Virus record (IMG/VR): IMGVR_UViG_3300042449_000993
Location: 1 to 64,000 of that record
DNA: 64,000 bases
Reading direction: 5' to 3' (one strand)
Source: a virus
The position numbers and the translations under genes are program-made. Below, one piece after another: positions 22,179 through 29,191 of the stretch. How positions within the stretch are numbered: position 1 is the stretch's first letter; each line of letters starts with the position of its first letter. The notes under the pieces are model-generated. The model was not told the origin of the DNA. It saw nothing but the letters and a program-made list of their open reading frames with translations, and did not search any database.

Positions 22179-23431
22179 GTTACTACACACTAGCAATTCA
22201 AACACTTGGACATGATGCCTCTGTAGCATTATTTGAAGATGAAAAACTCATTTTCTTTTTGCAAGCAGAAAGAGCGACTCGTAAAAAGAATGATGTGCTA
22301 TTTAATTTAAAACCATTTGAATACATTCGCAATAAGATCACCAAAAAAATAGATTTATTGGTTGCTCATGGATTTAAAACCATGAATACTCTTTTACCAG
22401 AAGAAAAGAGTTGTATGCAGATCTATGATAAAATTACTCAGATGTTTGAGTTTGGTAAAATAATTGAAACAAGCGAGCGTCGTGGAACAATCAATCTTAA
22501 AAATGATTTCACCAAATACTCTCATCATTGTAGTCATGCGATATCTGCATTTTATATGTCTCCATTTGACGAAGCAGTTTGCTTAATTGTTGATGCGCTA
22601 GGTTCTGGATATGTGATTCAAAACCCTAAAAACAATTTAGGGGTTGGTGGATCTGAGAACACTTCTATCTTAGAAATTGATTCAAGATATCGAAGAAATT
22701 ATCTCTATAAGAAATCTCAGTGCGGTCCTGTCTATGTGAAAGATTCAATCCCTGTTTATAGTTCGAATGGTGGAATAAGTGAGTTGATCGATCCTAAAAT
22801 TGGATTTGATAAAATTCCATATAAGTTTGATGCTTCGGCTCATATGGATATTGGTAACATGTATGAAACGATTACACGCCATCTTAAGATGGGAGCGAAT
22901 GGATATGGAAAGGTCATGGGATTATCAGCATATGGAAAGGCAGACAATAACTTGCCACCATTTCTTGTTGGTGATACCATCTACTCAAACAACAATCTAT
23001 TTGGTTGCGGAAGAGAATTGAATTACAATTTGTATCCTGAACTTTTTGACGAATTAACGTTTCAACAAAAGGCAGATCTGGCATATGAAGTTCAAAGAGC
23101 ATTGGAAAAAGTCTTTCTTCATCATGCACAATTTATCAAAGAGAATTCTAAAATTAGAAACTTGATTGTTGGTGGTGGCTGCGCTTTAAATATTCTGGGA
23201 GTTTCTATAATTAAAGAGAAGCATCCAGAATTTAACATTTTCGTTGATCCGATTGCAAATGATGCGACGCATTCAATCGGATTAGGCATTCATCACTATA
23301 ACGTAGAAAGAATGCAAGGAACATTGATTAAAAAACCACAAGGGCTGGAAACAATATATCTTGGTCCTGAATATGATTTAAACGAATTGGAACAAACTAT
23401 AGAACACTTTATGAACGAGGCAATTGTATGA
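22175..23431 (+). CDS. Carbamoyltransferase, N-terminal (Kae1-like) domain
   Basis: 418 residues. TLGHDASVALFEDEKLIFFL, FLQAERATRKKND, YSHHCSHAISAFYMSPFDEA, VMGLSAYGK and NLIVGGGCALNILGVS match the N-terminal domain of the NodU/CmcH/TobZ family (PF02543). The HH/H residues of SHHCSHA fit the iron site and the GGGCALN loop the nucleotide site. No C-terminal carbamoyltransferase domain is present; it is the product of the preceding gene. Acts on a hydroxyl of a sugar, antibiotic or modified base. Confidence 0.9.
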   Translation: MSYYTLAIQTLGHDASVALFEDEKLIFFLQAERATRKKNDVLFNLKPFEYIRNKITKKIDLLVAHGFKTMNTLLPEEKSCMQIYDKITQMFEFGKIIETSERRGTINLKNDFTKYSHHCSHAISAFYMSPFDEAVCLIVDALGSGYVIQNPKNNLGVGGSENTSILEIDSRYRRNYLYKKSQCGPVYVKDSIPVYSSNGGISELIDPKIGFDKIPYKFDASAHMDIGNMYETITRHLKMGANGYGKVMGLSAYGKADNNLPPFLVGDTIYSNNNLFGCGRELNYNLYPELFDELTFQQKADLAYEVQRALEKVFLHHAQFIKENSKIRNLIVGGGCALNILGVSIIKEKHPEFNIFVDPIANDATHSIGLGIHHYNVERMQGTLIKKPQGLETIYLGPEYDLNELEQTIEHFMNEAIV

Positions 23432-24078
23432 TTGAGTTTATAAAACATTTAAAGTCAAGAGGAATGCAATTTCCTATATGCTATGATGTGGGTGCATGCA
23501 ACGGTTCATGGAGTAATAAAGCGAAACGTGAGGTATTGCCTGAATCATCATTTTATCTTTTTGAAGCAAACGCTCACTATTTGTCTGATTTAATTGTTAC
23601 AGGACATTCATTCTTCTTGAATGTTCTTTCCAATGAAGGTCGTGAGTTTGTTGAATTCTATCCTGGATGCAATACTGGTGATTCATATTATAAAGAGACA
23701 ACAACTTGGTATGATGGCAAAACTCCAGTGAAGATGTCATGCACAACTTTAGACAAAATGATCGAAAATAAAGATCTTCCAGTTCCCAATTTGTTGAAAA
23801 TTGATACACAAGGTTCAGAATTGGATATTCTTTCTGCCGCAAAAAAAGTCATGGGAAAGACAGAATTGATTTTTTGTGAAACACCATTGATTGAATACAA
23901 TCAAGGTGCGCCGAACATTTCTGAGTATCTCACATTTTTTCGAGATTATGATTACATTCCTGTTGAATTGCTCGAAGTTCATCAGGCTGAGGGAATTATC
24001 TTTCAACTAGATTTTGCGTTCATGCTCCGATCGGCGAAGAATGAATTTCTGGGGGAATGTAAGACGATCAGAGTCTGA
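23428..24078 (+). CDS. FkbM-family methyltransferase
   Basis: 216 residues. YDVGACNGSWSNKA (motif I, 19-32), FYLFEANAHY, MSCTTLDKMIENK and LLKIDTQGSELDILSAA are the FkbM family blocks. These are O-methyltransferases of sugars and polyketides. Overlaps the carbamoyltransferase gene by four bases and closes the operon 20630-24078 (sugar transfer, carbamoylation, methylation). Confidence 0.85.
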   Translation: MIEFIKHLKSRGMQFPICYDVGACNGSWSNKAKREVLPESSFYLFEANAHYLSDLIVTGHSFFLNVLSNEGREFVEFYPGCNTGDSYYKETTTWYDGKTPVKMSCTTLDKMIENKDLPVPNLLKIDTQGSELDILSAAKKVMGKTELIFCETPLIEYNQGAPNISEYLTFFRDYDYIPVELLEVHQAEGIIFQLDFAFMLRSAKNEFLGECKTIRV

Positions 24079-24131
24079 GCCCGAATGGGGAGCTCTATCG
24101 CCCCTCCCCTCCCCTTTCCCTAGCCTAAAAC

Positions 24132-24149
24132 AGCCCCTCTCTCGGGGCT
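24132..24149 (+). terminator. Probable terminator
   Basis: AGCCCC/GGGGCT stem with a six-base loop followed by TCTCCTT. The T-run is poor. It sits between the island and the next promoter, in an otherwise gene-free stretch with a C-rich tract. Confidence 0.5.
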
Positions 24150-24173
24150 TCTCCTTCGGTTTTACGGGGATCT

Positions 24174-24235
24174 CGTAAGTTATTGATTTTATTCGGTTTT
24201 TTACTATTGCTTTTGCAGTAGGTCTGGGGCATAAT
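24174..24235 (+). promoter_or_regulatory. Promoter module: upstream box plus TTGCTT-17-CATAAT
   Basis: CGTAAGTTATTGATTTTA (24174-24191), T-rich tract, -35 TTGCTT (24207-24212), 17-bp spacer, -10 CATAAT (24230-24235). The box is identical to those at 1287 and 1315. Unlike those genes, this one has a ~45-base leader with a small GGGGA/TCCCC hairpin. Confidence 0.75.
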
Positions 24236-24284
24236 TGTCTTATCGGATGGGGAAACGGTCCCCGAAACTGAAGGAAAGAAAATT

Positions 24285-24659
24285 ATGGGTCTTACACTAA
24301 ATCAAATGAAGGCGAATCTGGCTCGTGAGCGTCAGGTTGTGAAGGATATGATCGGCGCCATGAAGGCGACGCGAGAAGCGATTAAAGCATCGCGTGCGAT
24401 GCAGAGTGCTCTGCGCGCTGAGATTCGTCGCGAGACGCAGATTAATCGCGTCGTGAAGGAAGATCATCGTCGCGCTGTGAAGGAAGCACGTGCGGCGAAG
24501 CGAGCCCAGCGAGTGGCTGATCGGATCGCGAAAGCGGAGGCGCGTCTTGCTGAGTTGCGCCTGAAGGCGACTGCCCCCAAGACGATTCGCAAGAATCAGC
24601 GAAAAGCCAGCCCTGTGAAGGTTTGGTCGGCTGATGAGATTGCTGCGCTGAATTCGTAA
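24285..24659 (+). CDS. Basic coiled-coil protein
   Basis: 124 residues, strongly basic and almost entirely helical: Arg/Lys/Ala/Glu repeats (MKATREAIKASRAMQSALRA, HRRAVKEARAAKRAQRVADR). Not recognised; it could bind nucleic acid or a host protein. GAAGGAAAG precedes the ATG. Codons are rich in GCG, CGC and CGT, unlike the A/T-ending codons of the tail genes. Single-gene unit between its promoter and a strong terminator. Confidence 0.7.
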   Translation: MGLTLNQMKANLARERQVVKDMIGAMKATREAIKASRAMQSALRAEIRRETQINRVVKEDHRRAVKEARAAKRAQRVADRIAKAEARLAELRLKATAPKTIRKNQRKASPVKVWSADEIAALNS

Positions 24660-24669
24660 GTGATTGAAT

Positions 24670-24700
24670 GGCAAGGGGTTTTTCCCCTTGCCTTTTCTCT
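24670..24700 (+). terminator. Rho-independent terminator overlapping next promoter
   Basis: GGCAAGGGG/CCCCTTGCC, nine perfect pairs, T-loop, then TTTTCTCTT. The 3' arm contains the -35 hexamer of the next promoter. Confidence 0.85.
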
Positions 24701-24716
24701 TGCTGTGCGTTAGAAT
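24688..24716 (+). promoter_or_regulatory. Promoter TTGCCT-17-TAGAAT
   Basis: -35 TTGCCT (24688-24693) lies in the terminator stem; -10 TAGAAT at 24711-24716; spacer 17. Confidence 0.7.
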
Positions 24717-24748
24717 TGTTGTACAAGGTTGATGAAGGAACTTTTTTT

Positions 24749-24958
24749 ATGAGTAATGTGAATCCTCTTTTGTTGGCGAGCGTCAGCGATATCAAGACTC
24801 TGGTCTCCACTGGTGTGGTCAAACATGCTGATGCGATCGTTCGTGTGGATTTGGTTCTGGCTCGCAAGAGTTTGACCGATGGCAAGAAAGCACGATGGAC
24901 TCGTCTCCGCGAGTGGCTCGTGCGAGAGCAAGCCCAGACTGAAGCAGTGGTTGCTTAA
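24749..24958 (+). CDS. Small hypothetical protein
   Basis: 69 residues from the ATG preceded by GAAGGA. Helical, MSNVNPLLLASVSDIKTLV ... RKSLTDGKKARWTRLREWLV. Not recognised. The stop overlaps the next ATG (TAATG), indicating coupling. Confidence 0.65.
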   Translation: MSNVNPLLLASVSDIKTLVSTGVVKHADAIVRVDLVLARKSLTDGKKARWTRLREWLVREQAQTEAVVA

Positions 24959-25098
24959 TGAAAGTCGTATTCAATAAGTTGTTAGGTGGTTGGTACATCG
25001 TCCGTGGTCGGCATCAGACTCCGATCAGTGGCAAGTTTGGCAGCAAGCAAGAAGCACTCGCATTCTTGCGGCAACGAAATCCGTTGCATAGCCTGTAA
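24958..25098 (+). CDS. Small basic hypothetical protein
   Basis: 46 residues, MKVVFNKLLGGWYIVRGRHQ followed by GKFGSKQEALAFLRQRN, a beta-strand plus helix pattern. Not recognised. Coupled to the preceding gene. Confidence 0.6.
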   Translation: MKVVFNKLLGGWYIVRGRHQTPISGKFGSKQEALAFLRQRNPLHSL

Positions 25099-25108
25099 TT
25101 CTTGCTGG

Positions 25109-25137
25109 TTTACTTTTGCTTTGATTTGTTTTATACT
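25109..25137 (+). promoter_or_regulatory. Promoter TTTACT-17-TATACT
   Basis: -35 TTTACT (25109-25114), 17-bp spacer, -10 TATACT (25132-25137), upstream of the gene at 25176. Confidence 0.7.
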
Positions 25138-25175
25138 ATTGTTGTCCGTTATTAATTTGTTATGGAGTTTTGAAA

Positions 25176-25598
25176 ATGGCTAATCCTACTCGAAAGATGA
25201 TTGAAGTGTATGAGATGTTGAAGGACGGCAAGCCGCTGAAGTTCGATACTCTTGTTTCGCGACTCGGCTGCAAGCCTGTGACCGCGATGGTCTTGATTTG
25301 TGCATTGAAGCGTGACTGCGATGCTGAAATTGAGACGATCCGCGATGGTCGTAAGGTTGACTCGTATCAGTTGCATAATGCTGCTGCTATTGCGAGCAAG
25401 ATGGTCGGTAAGAGCAAGGCAACCAAGGCACCGAAGGCTGCGAAGGTCGCTGTGCTGAAGACCAAGACCACCGTCGGTCGTAAGCCGAAGGCTGTTGTGA
25501 CCGATGAGGTTCCGACGGTCGAGGTTGAAGAGGTTGGGTTCGATGAACTTGCCTCGCTGAAGGCTGAGTTGGGTCTGGGCGATTCTTATTCGGAGTAA
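25176..25598 (+). CDS. Winged-helix-like DNA-binding protein with basic linker
   Basis: 140 residues. Residues 1-70 (KMIEVYEMLKDGKPLKFDTL, VSRLGCKPVTAMVLICALKR, GRKVDSYQL) fit a helix-turn-helix or winged-helix domain. A Lys/Ala/Pro linker (about 78-110) leads to a short acidic tail. Likely an early DNA-binding regulator. GGAG sits eight bases before ATG 25176. Between its own promoter and a TTCG terminator it forms a single-gene unit. Confidence 0.65.
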   Translation: MANPTRKMIEVYEMLKDGKPLKFDTLVSRLGCKPVTAMVLICALKRDCDAEIETIRDGRKVDSYQLHNAAAIASKMVGKSKATKAPKAAKVAVLKTKTTVGRKPKAVVTDEVPTVEVEEVGFDELASLKAELGLGDSYSE

Positions 25599-25611
25599 GA
25601 ATTGTTCTAGC

Positions 25612-25641
25612 AAAGTGGGGACTTCGGTCCCCACTTTTTTC
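25612..25641 (+). terminator. Rho-independent terminator with TTCG tetraloop
   Basis: Eleven-bp stem AAAGTGGGGAC/GTCCCCACTTT, TTCG loop, T-run. Same core as at 1253 and 37898. Confidence 0.92.
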
Positions 25642-25653
25642 TACAGGTGAAAA

Positions 25654-25905
25654 ATGACCACAATTAATACAAATGATGATGAGTTGCTTGCAATTGAAGT
25701 TGCTTATGGCGAACTCACTCGCAAGTTTGCAGAAGAAGGCATCAATCCATTTGCCTGCGCTGCAGTAATGACCAAGTTGGCATTCATGATATACAAGACT
25801 TCATTGAATGCTGAAGACTACAATTCAATGATCAATGCTATCTCAGACAGCCGAGATGAAATCAAATCATTTGAAGAATATGGAACTGCAGGAAGATTGA
25901 ACTGA
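25654..25905 (+). CDS. Conserved small phage protein
   Basis: 83 residues: ELLAIEVAYGELTRKFAEEG, AAVMTKLAFMIYKTSLN, YNSMINAISDSRDEIKSF. I recognise this helical pattern from many T4-like phages; function unknown. Its stop overlaps the next ATG (TGATG). Ribosome binding site ACAGGTG. Confidence 0.7.
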   Translation: MTTINTNDDELLAIEVAYGELTRKFAEEGINPFACAAVMTKLAFMIYKTSLNAEDYNSMINAISDSRDEIKSFEEYGTAGRLN

Positions 25906-26432
25906 TGATTATTTTTATCATTACAATCACTCTTGCCTGGTGGTTGACTAAAATGTTCTGGGGTGACAAAGTCGGAAAGTATAGTTTGTTTCTATATGTT
26001 CCAATTGGATTGTTTGGTGCATTTTTAAGTCTTGCCGATGAGAGTGGTAGTGAGTTATTCAGTCTTGGATTTGCACTATCATTAATCTTTGCATTCTGTT
26101 TTGTTGCGATTAATGTTCTTGCAATAATCATTGTTGCATTTCGTAAGATGGACTGGTCTAATCCCGAACATCAACGAGCATTTTTGCAAGGATTATTCGG
26201 CGCATTTTCTAAAGGTGGTGGCTCTTTCTCGCATTCCAGTGATGATTATGGTTCATATGTGATTCAATATCGTCGTCATGGAAGTTGGATTGATGGTCCA
26301 GGATCAAACGATGAGCGCATTGCTGAATCGATGTTCGATAACTTCATTGCGAATGATCCACGTGGCGAAAATCGATGCCGTTTGGTTTATAAAGTCAATG
26401 GTCGTGTTGATCAAGTTTTGAGTGTGAATTGA
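25905..26432 (+). CDS. Membrane protein, unknown function
   Basis: 175 residues. Three hydrophobic segments: IIFIITITLAWWLTKMF (2-18), YSLFLYVPIGLFGAFLSL (~26-43) and LGFALSLIFAFCFVAINVLA (~54-73). A soluble C-terminal half has a Ser/Gly stretch and a basic YVIQYRRHGSWIDG segment. An inner-membrane protein, topology uncertain. It may act in takeover or superinfection exclusion, without evidence. Confidence 0.65.
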   Translation: MIIFIITITLAWWLTKMFWGDKVGKYSLFLYVPIGLFGAFLSLADESGSELFSLGFALSLIFAFCFVAINVLAIIIVAFRKMDWSNPEHQRAFLQGLFGAFSKGGGSFSHSSDDYGSYVIQYRRHGSWIDGPGSNDERIAESMFDNFIANDPRGENRCRLVYKVNGRVDQVLSVN

Positions 26433-26635
26433 TGAATATCACAAAGATCATAATGTCGTTAGAACCAAAACAACAAACGTTCATCAATCGAAAATCTAAC
26501 TTAACATTACAAAATCATTTGAGTACGATTCGCTCTATCGCGCATCACATGAGCAATAGAAAATTTAGAATCAACAAAATCTCACCAAGCATCTACACAA
26601 ATAAGTGTGGTGCATTAATCACTCGAGTCAAATAA
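26432..26635 (+). CDS. Small basic hypothetical protein
   Basis: 67 residues, MNITKIIMSLEPKQQTFINR ... LTLQNHLSTIRSIAHHMSNR; basic and helical. ATG overlaps the membrane protein stop, its own stop overlaps the next ATG. Unknown. Confidence 0.55.
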   Translation: MNITKIIMSLEPKQQTFINRKSNLTLQNHLSTIRSIAHHMSNRKFRINKISPSIYTNKCGALITRVK

Positions 26636-26892
26636 TGAATCGTCAATGGCGTCTTGCTGATAAAAACAATCATTACTATCATCAGTCTCACAATGGATTG
26701 ATTGTAGGTCATGCATACAACGTTGTTCATACGATTGTTTGGGGTGCAAAGATTCCAATCAATGCTGCTGAGGAATTGATCCTCGGTCAGTATGTTGAAT
26801 TAGAATATGCTAAACGAGCAATTGAAGAGTATTGGGAAGAGAAAGATCGAACATTAGAGGTTCCGCATGAATATCTTTTATCTAAATCGTGA
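26635..26892 (+). CDS. Small hypothetical protein
   Basis: 85 residues beginning MNRQWRLADKNNHYYHQSHN, with KIPINAAEELILGQYVELEYAK and an acidic helix. Not recognised. Overlaps both neighbours; the 3' end overlaps the next gene by 26 bases. Confidence 0.6.
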   Translation: MNRQWRLADKNNHYYHQSHNGLIVGHAYNVVHTIVWGAKIPINAAEELILGQYVELEYAKRAIEEYWEEKDRTLEVPHEYLLSKS

Positions 26893-27415
26893 TACAAAAG
26901 TCTGCGCTCAAGAGCATTGCGACAAACATGTCGTAAAGATGATCGTTGAGTATGCGCAATTGATGTCAACTGCTCATCGCATTCTAGATGGCAATCACTA
27001 TTTCGACAAAAGCAAAAATAATCGAAAGATTCATCGCTGGAAGTTAGATCAGTATCGTGAAGGTACGATGTATCATGCAGTGAGTTGGAATCATCCCTCG
27101 GCTATTTGGGTTCGCGAGTCTTTCGATCACTATCAATGGCTCTGGAATATGGCTTCTGAACTCTGTCAGGAATATCGTCATCGTTATGGTGGCGCAAATG
27201 ATAAGCAGCACAAGTCCTCGCTAGTCATTCAGAAACTCAGTTTTGCTCCTGATAACATTCCTCGAACTGGAATCTTTTCCGAGCCACCACAAGCCATGCC
27301 AGAGGATGTAAAGGTTCCTGGAGACTCGATCACTGCATATAAAAACTATTATCGAGTCTACAAGAAACGTTTTGCTAAATGGACCAATCGCGAGGTTCCT
27401 TCGTGGTATAAATAA
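26867..27415 (+). CDS. Conserved phage protein (MNIFYLNRD family)
   Basis: 182 residues. MNIFYLNRDTKVCAQEHCDK, HVVKMIVEYAQLMSTAHRIL and NHPSAIWVRESFDHYQWLW form a pattern conserved in many phages and some bacteria. It is rich in His, Trp and Tyr. A relation to pyrimidine-dimer glycosylase-type (His/Glu) repair folds has been suggested by annotations I recall, but I cannot confirm it. Intact length; start overlaps the preceding gene. Confidence 0.65.
   Translation: MNIFYLNRDTKVCAQEHCDKHVVKMIVEYAQLMSTAHRILDGNHYFDKSKNNRKIHRWKLDQYREGTMYHAVSWNHPSAIWVRESFDHYQWLWNMASELCQEYRHRYGGANDKQHKSSLVIQKLSFAPDNIPRTGIFSEPPQAMPEDVKVPGDSITAYKNYYRVYKKRFAKWTNREVPSWYK
27407..27414 (+). promoter_or_regulatory. TATAAATA at gene junction, late-promoter candidate
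   Basis: Exact T4 late -10 consensus, but it also encodes the last residues Tyr-Lys and stop of the upstream gene, so it may be coincidental. Six bases before the next ATG. Confidence 0.35.
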
Positions 27416-27419
27416 GAGG

Positions 27420-28037
27420 ATGAAGAAATTCCTCGATTATCTACAAGAAGAAACCGCGAAAGCCCATGGGCTCCATGTATTCGACGTGGACGATACTCTT
27501 TTTCACACGACTGCCAAGATCCGTGTGATGAAGGGAAAGAAACAAGTCGCTTCTCTTTCTAATTCAGAATACAATACGCACAAACTTCCAGATGGTCATC
27601 ACTATGACTTCTCGGAGTTTCGTTCTTCAGAAAAGTTCGATACTGAATCAAAACCAAATCAGCGTATGATTCAGAAGATGAAGCAATTGCACGACAAAAC
27701 AAAGAAGGCTGGCGGCAAAGTCATTATCAATACCGCTCGCGCTGACTTCGACGATAAAGATCGTTTTCTAGATGCTTTCCGCAAGCACAAAGTCGACATT
27801 GATAATATTCATGTTCACCGTGCAGGTAATATGAAAACTTCAGGCACTGTTGCTGATAAGAAAGCATCAATCATTCGCAATCAAATTCAAAAGGGAAATT
27901 ATAAACATGTTTCTCTTTATGACGACAGCGAACAAAATCTCAAGTCATTTTTAGATTTGAAGAAAGAATTTCCGCACATTAATTTTAATGCGCATCACGT
28001 GAAGCCAGATGGAAAGTCCAAACGTTACACTGGGTGA
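27420..28037 (+). CDS. HAD-superfamily phosphatase-like protein
   Basis: 205 residues; start MKKFLDYLQEET preceded by AGAGG. HAD motif I HVFDVDDTLFHT, motif II KVIINTARADF and a late acidic motif YDDSEQNLKSF. Such proteins in T4-like phages are predicted polynucleotide or nucleotide phosphatases. The first residues resemble the FLDYL/FLQY starts of several phage-encoded proteins. Substrate unknown. Confidence 0.75.
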   Translation: MKKFLDYLQEETAKAHGLHVFDVDDTLFHTTAKIRVMKGKKQVASLSNSEYNTHKLPDGHHYDFSEFRSSEKFDTESKPNQRMIQKMKQLHDKTKKAGGKVIINTARADFDDKDRFLDAFRKHKVDIDNIHVHRAGNMKTSGTVADKKASIIRNQIQKGNYKHVSLYDDSEQNLKSFLDLKKEFPHINFNAHHVKPDGKSKRYTG

Positions 28038-28040
28038 TAT

Positions 28041-28370
28041 ATGCCAATTTATGAGTTTGTGAATACAAAGACAAAGAAACTTGAAGAACATTCAATGTCT
28101 ATTTCTGCCTACGATCAGTTCAAGGCAGATAATCCGCATCTAGAAAGATATTACAGCGAACCACCATTGTATAGTTACAGTGGCACTGGTGATTTTGCAG
28201 GAAAGAAAACCGATAACACTTGGAAAGAAGTCATGAGCAAGATTGCTGAACAGAATCCTCGCTCGCCTCTTGCTGATAAAGTTTTGCGCAAGGACACCAA
28301 GCGCATTAAGACTGATCAAGTGTTAGAAAAGCATCGTAAAAAGCAAGCCGCTGCTCGAGCAGGGAAGTGA
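28041..28370 (+). CDS. FmdB-like small protein without zinc cysteines
   Basis: 109 residues. The start MPIYEFVNTKTKKLEEHSMS follows FmdB-type proteins (MPxYEF...), but the CxxC pairs of the zinc ribbon are absent; the C-terminus is a basic helix (KDTKRIKTDQVLEKHRKKQA). Common small gene in T4-like aquatic phages, next to the HAD gene. Unknown function. Confidence 0.65.
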   Translation: MPIYEFVNTKTKKLEEHSMSISAYDQFKADNPHLERYYSEPPLYSYSGTGDFAGKKTDNTWKEVMSKIAEQNPRSPLADKVLRKDTKRIKTDQVLEKHRKKQAAARAGK

Positions 28371-28377
28371 GGGGGTT

Positions 28378-29133
28378 TTGAGCAAGAAGAAAAATGGAAA
28401 CACTAACACTTACATCGAAATAACGTCGGAAACTACGGAGAAAAAGCCACCGCGAATCAAAGCAGCGGAATTGAAAAAGTTCGAACCACTCACACCAAAT
28501 CAGGCAAAATTCTTTGAAGCCTATGCTCGTGGAGATTACTTCACGATGCTCTGTGGTTCAGCAGGTACTGGTAAATCATTCATTGCATGTTACAAAGCAA
28601 TTGAAGAAGTTCTTGATCGCTCATCACCATTTCATCGCATCGTGATTGTTCGCTCTGCTGTTCAGTCTCGTGATCTTGGATTCACTCCAGGATCCGTAGA
28701 AGAAAAGATGAGTTTGTATGAACAACCATATATGCAAATCTGTCATACGCTGTTTGGTCGTCGTGATGCATATGACGCAATGAAGGAATGCGGTCGTATT
28801 GAGTTTATCTCTACTAGTTTCATTCGTGGTATGAGTTTCGATGATGCTGTGATCATCGTCGACGAATGTCAGAATATGACTTGGGAAGAATTGACAACAA
28901 TTATGACTCGTGTTGGTCATCGTTCTAAGATCATCTTCTGTGGCGATTACAAACAGACAGATTTATATCGCAATACCAAGGACAAGAGTGGACTTCGAAA
29001 GTTCCACGAAGTTGCCAAGACTATGAAGTCGTTCACCAATATCGAGTTTACGACAGAGGATATCGTCCGCAGTAGTCTTGTCAAGGACTTCTTGATTGCT
29101 GTTGAGAAATACGAAAGACAAGAAAATACTTGA
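28378..29133 (+). CDS. phoH: PhoH-like ATPase
   Basis: 251 residues from a TTG preceded by AGGGGG. Walker A CGSAGTGKS (59-67), VRSAVQSRDLGFTPG, and Walker B VIIVDECQNM with NMTWEELTTIMTR define the PhoH family, a RecA-like P-loop ATPase. Phage homologues are very common; the role is debated (phosphate-stress related, RNA helicase-like). The basic N-terminal ~35 residues are an extension. A promoter for the exonuclease begins at its last codons. Confidence 0.9.
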   Translation: MSKKKNGNTNTYIEITSETTEKKPPRIKAAELKKFEPLTPNQAKFFEAYARGDYFTMLCGSAGTGKSFIACYKAIEEVLDRSSPFHRIVIVRSAVQSRDLGFTPGSVEEKMSLYEQPYMQICHTLFGRRDAYDAMKECGRIEFISTSFIRGMSFDDAVIIVDECQNMTWEELTTIMTRVGHRSKIIFCGDYKQTDLYRNTKDKSGLRKFHEVAKTMKSFTNIEFTTEDIVRSSLVKDFLIAVEKYERQENT

Positions 29134-29158
29134 CTTTTACTTGACTTTGTTATACAAT
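29130..29158 (+). promoter_or_regulatory. Promoter TTGACT-17-TACAAT
   Basis: -35 TTGACT (29130-29135), 17-bp spacer, -10 TACAAT (29153-29158). It precedes the exonuclease gene and overlaps the end of phoH. Confidence 0.75.
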
Positions 29159-29191
29159 AGACTATGTCGGTTTTGATAGAGATACTTTATA

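Noticed and set aside
24297-24885. Minus-strand frames opposite the basic coiled-coil gene
   Set aside because: Antisense of GC-rich helical codons; they span a terminator and a promoter.
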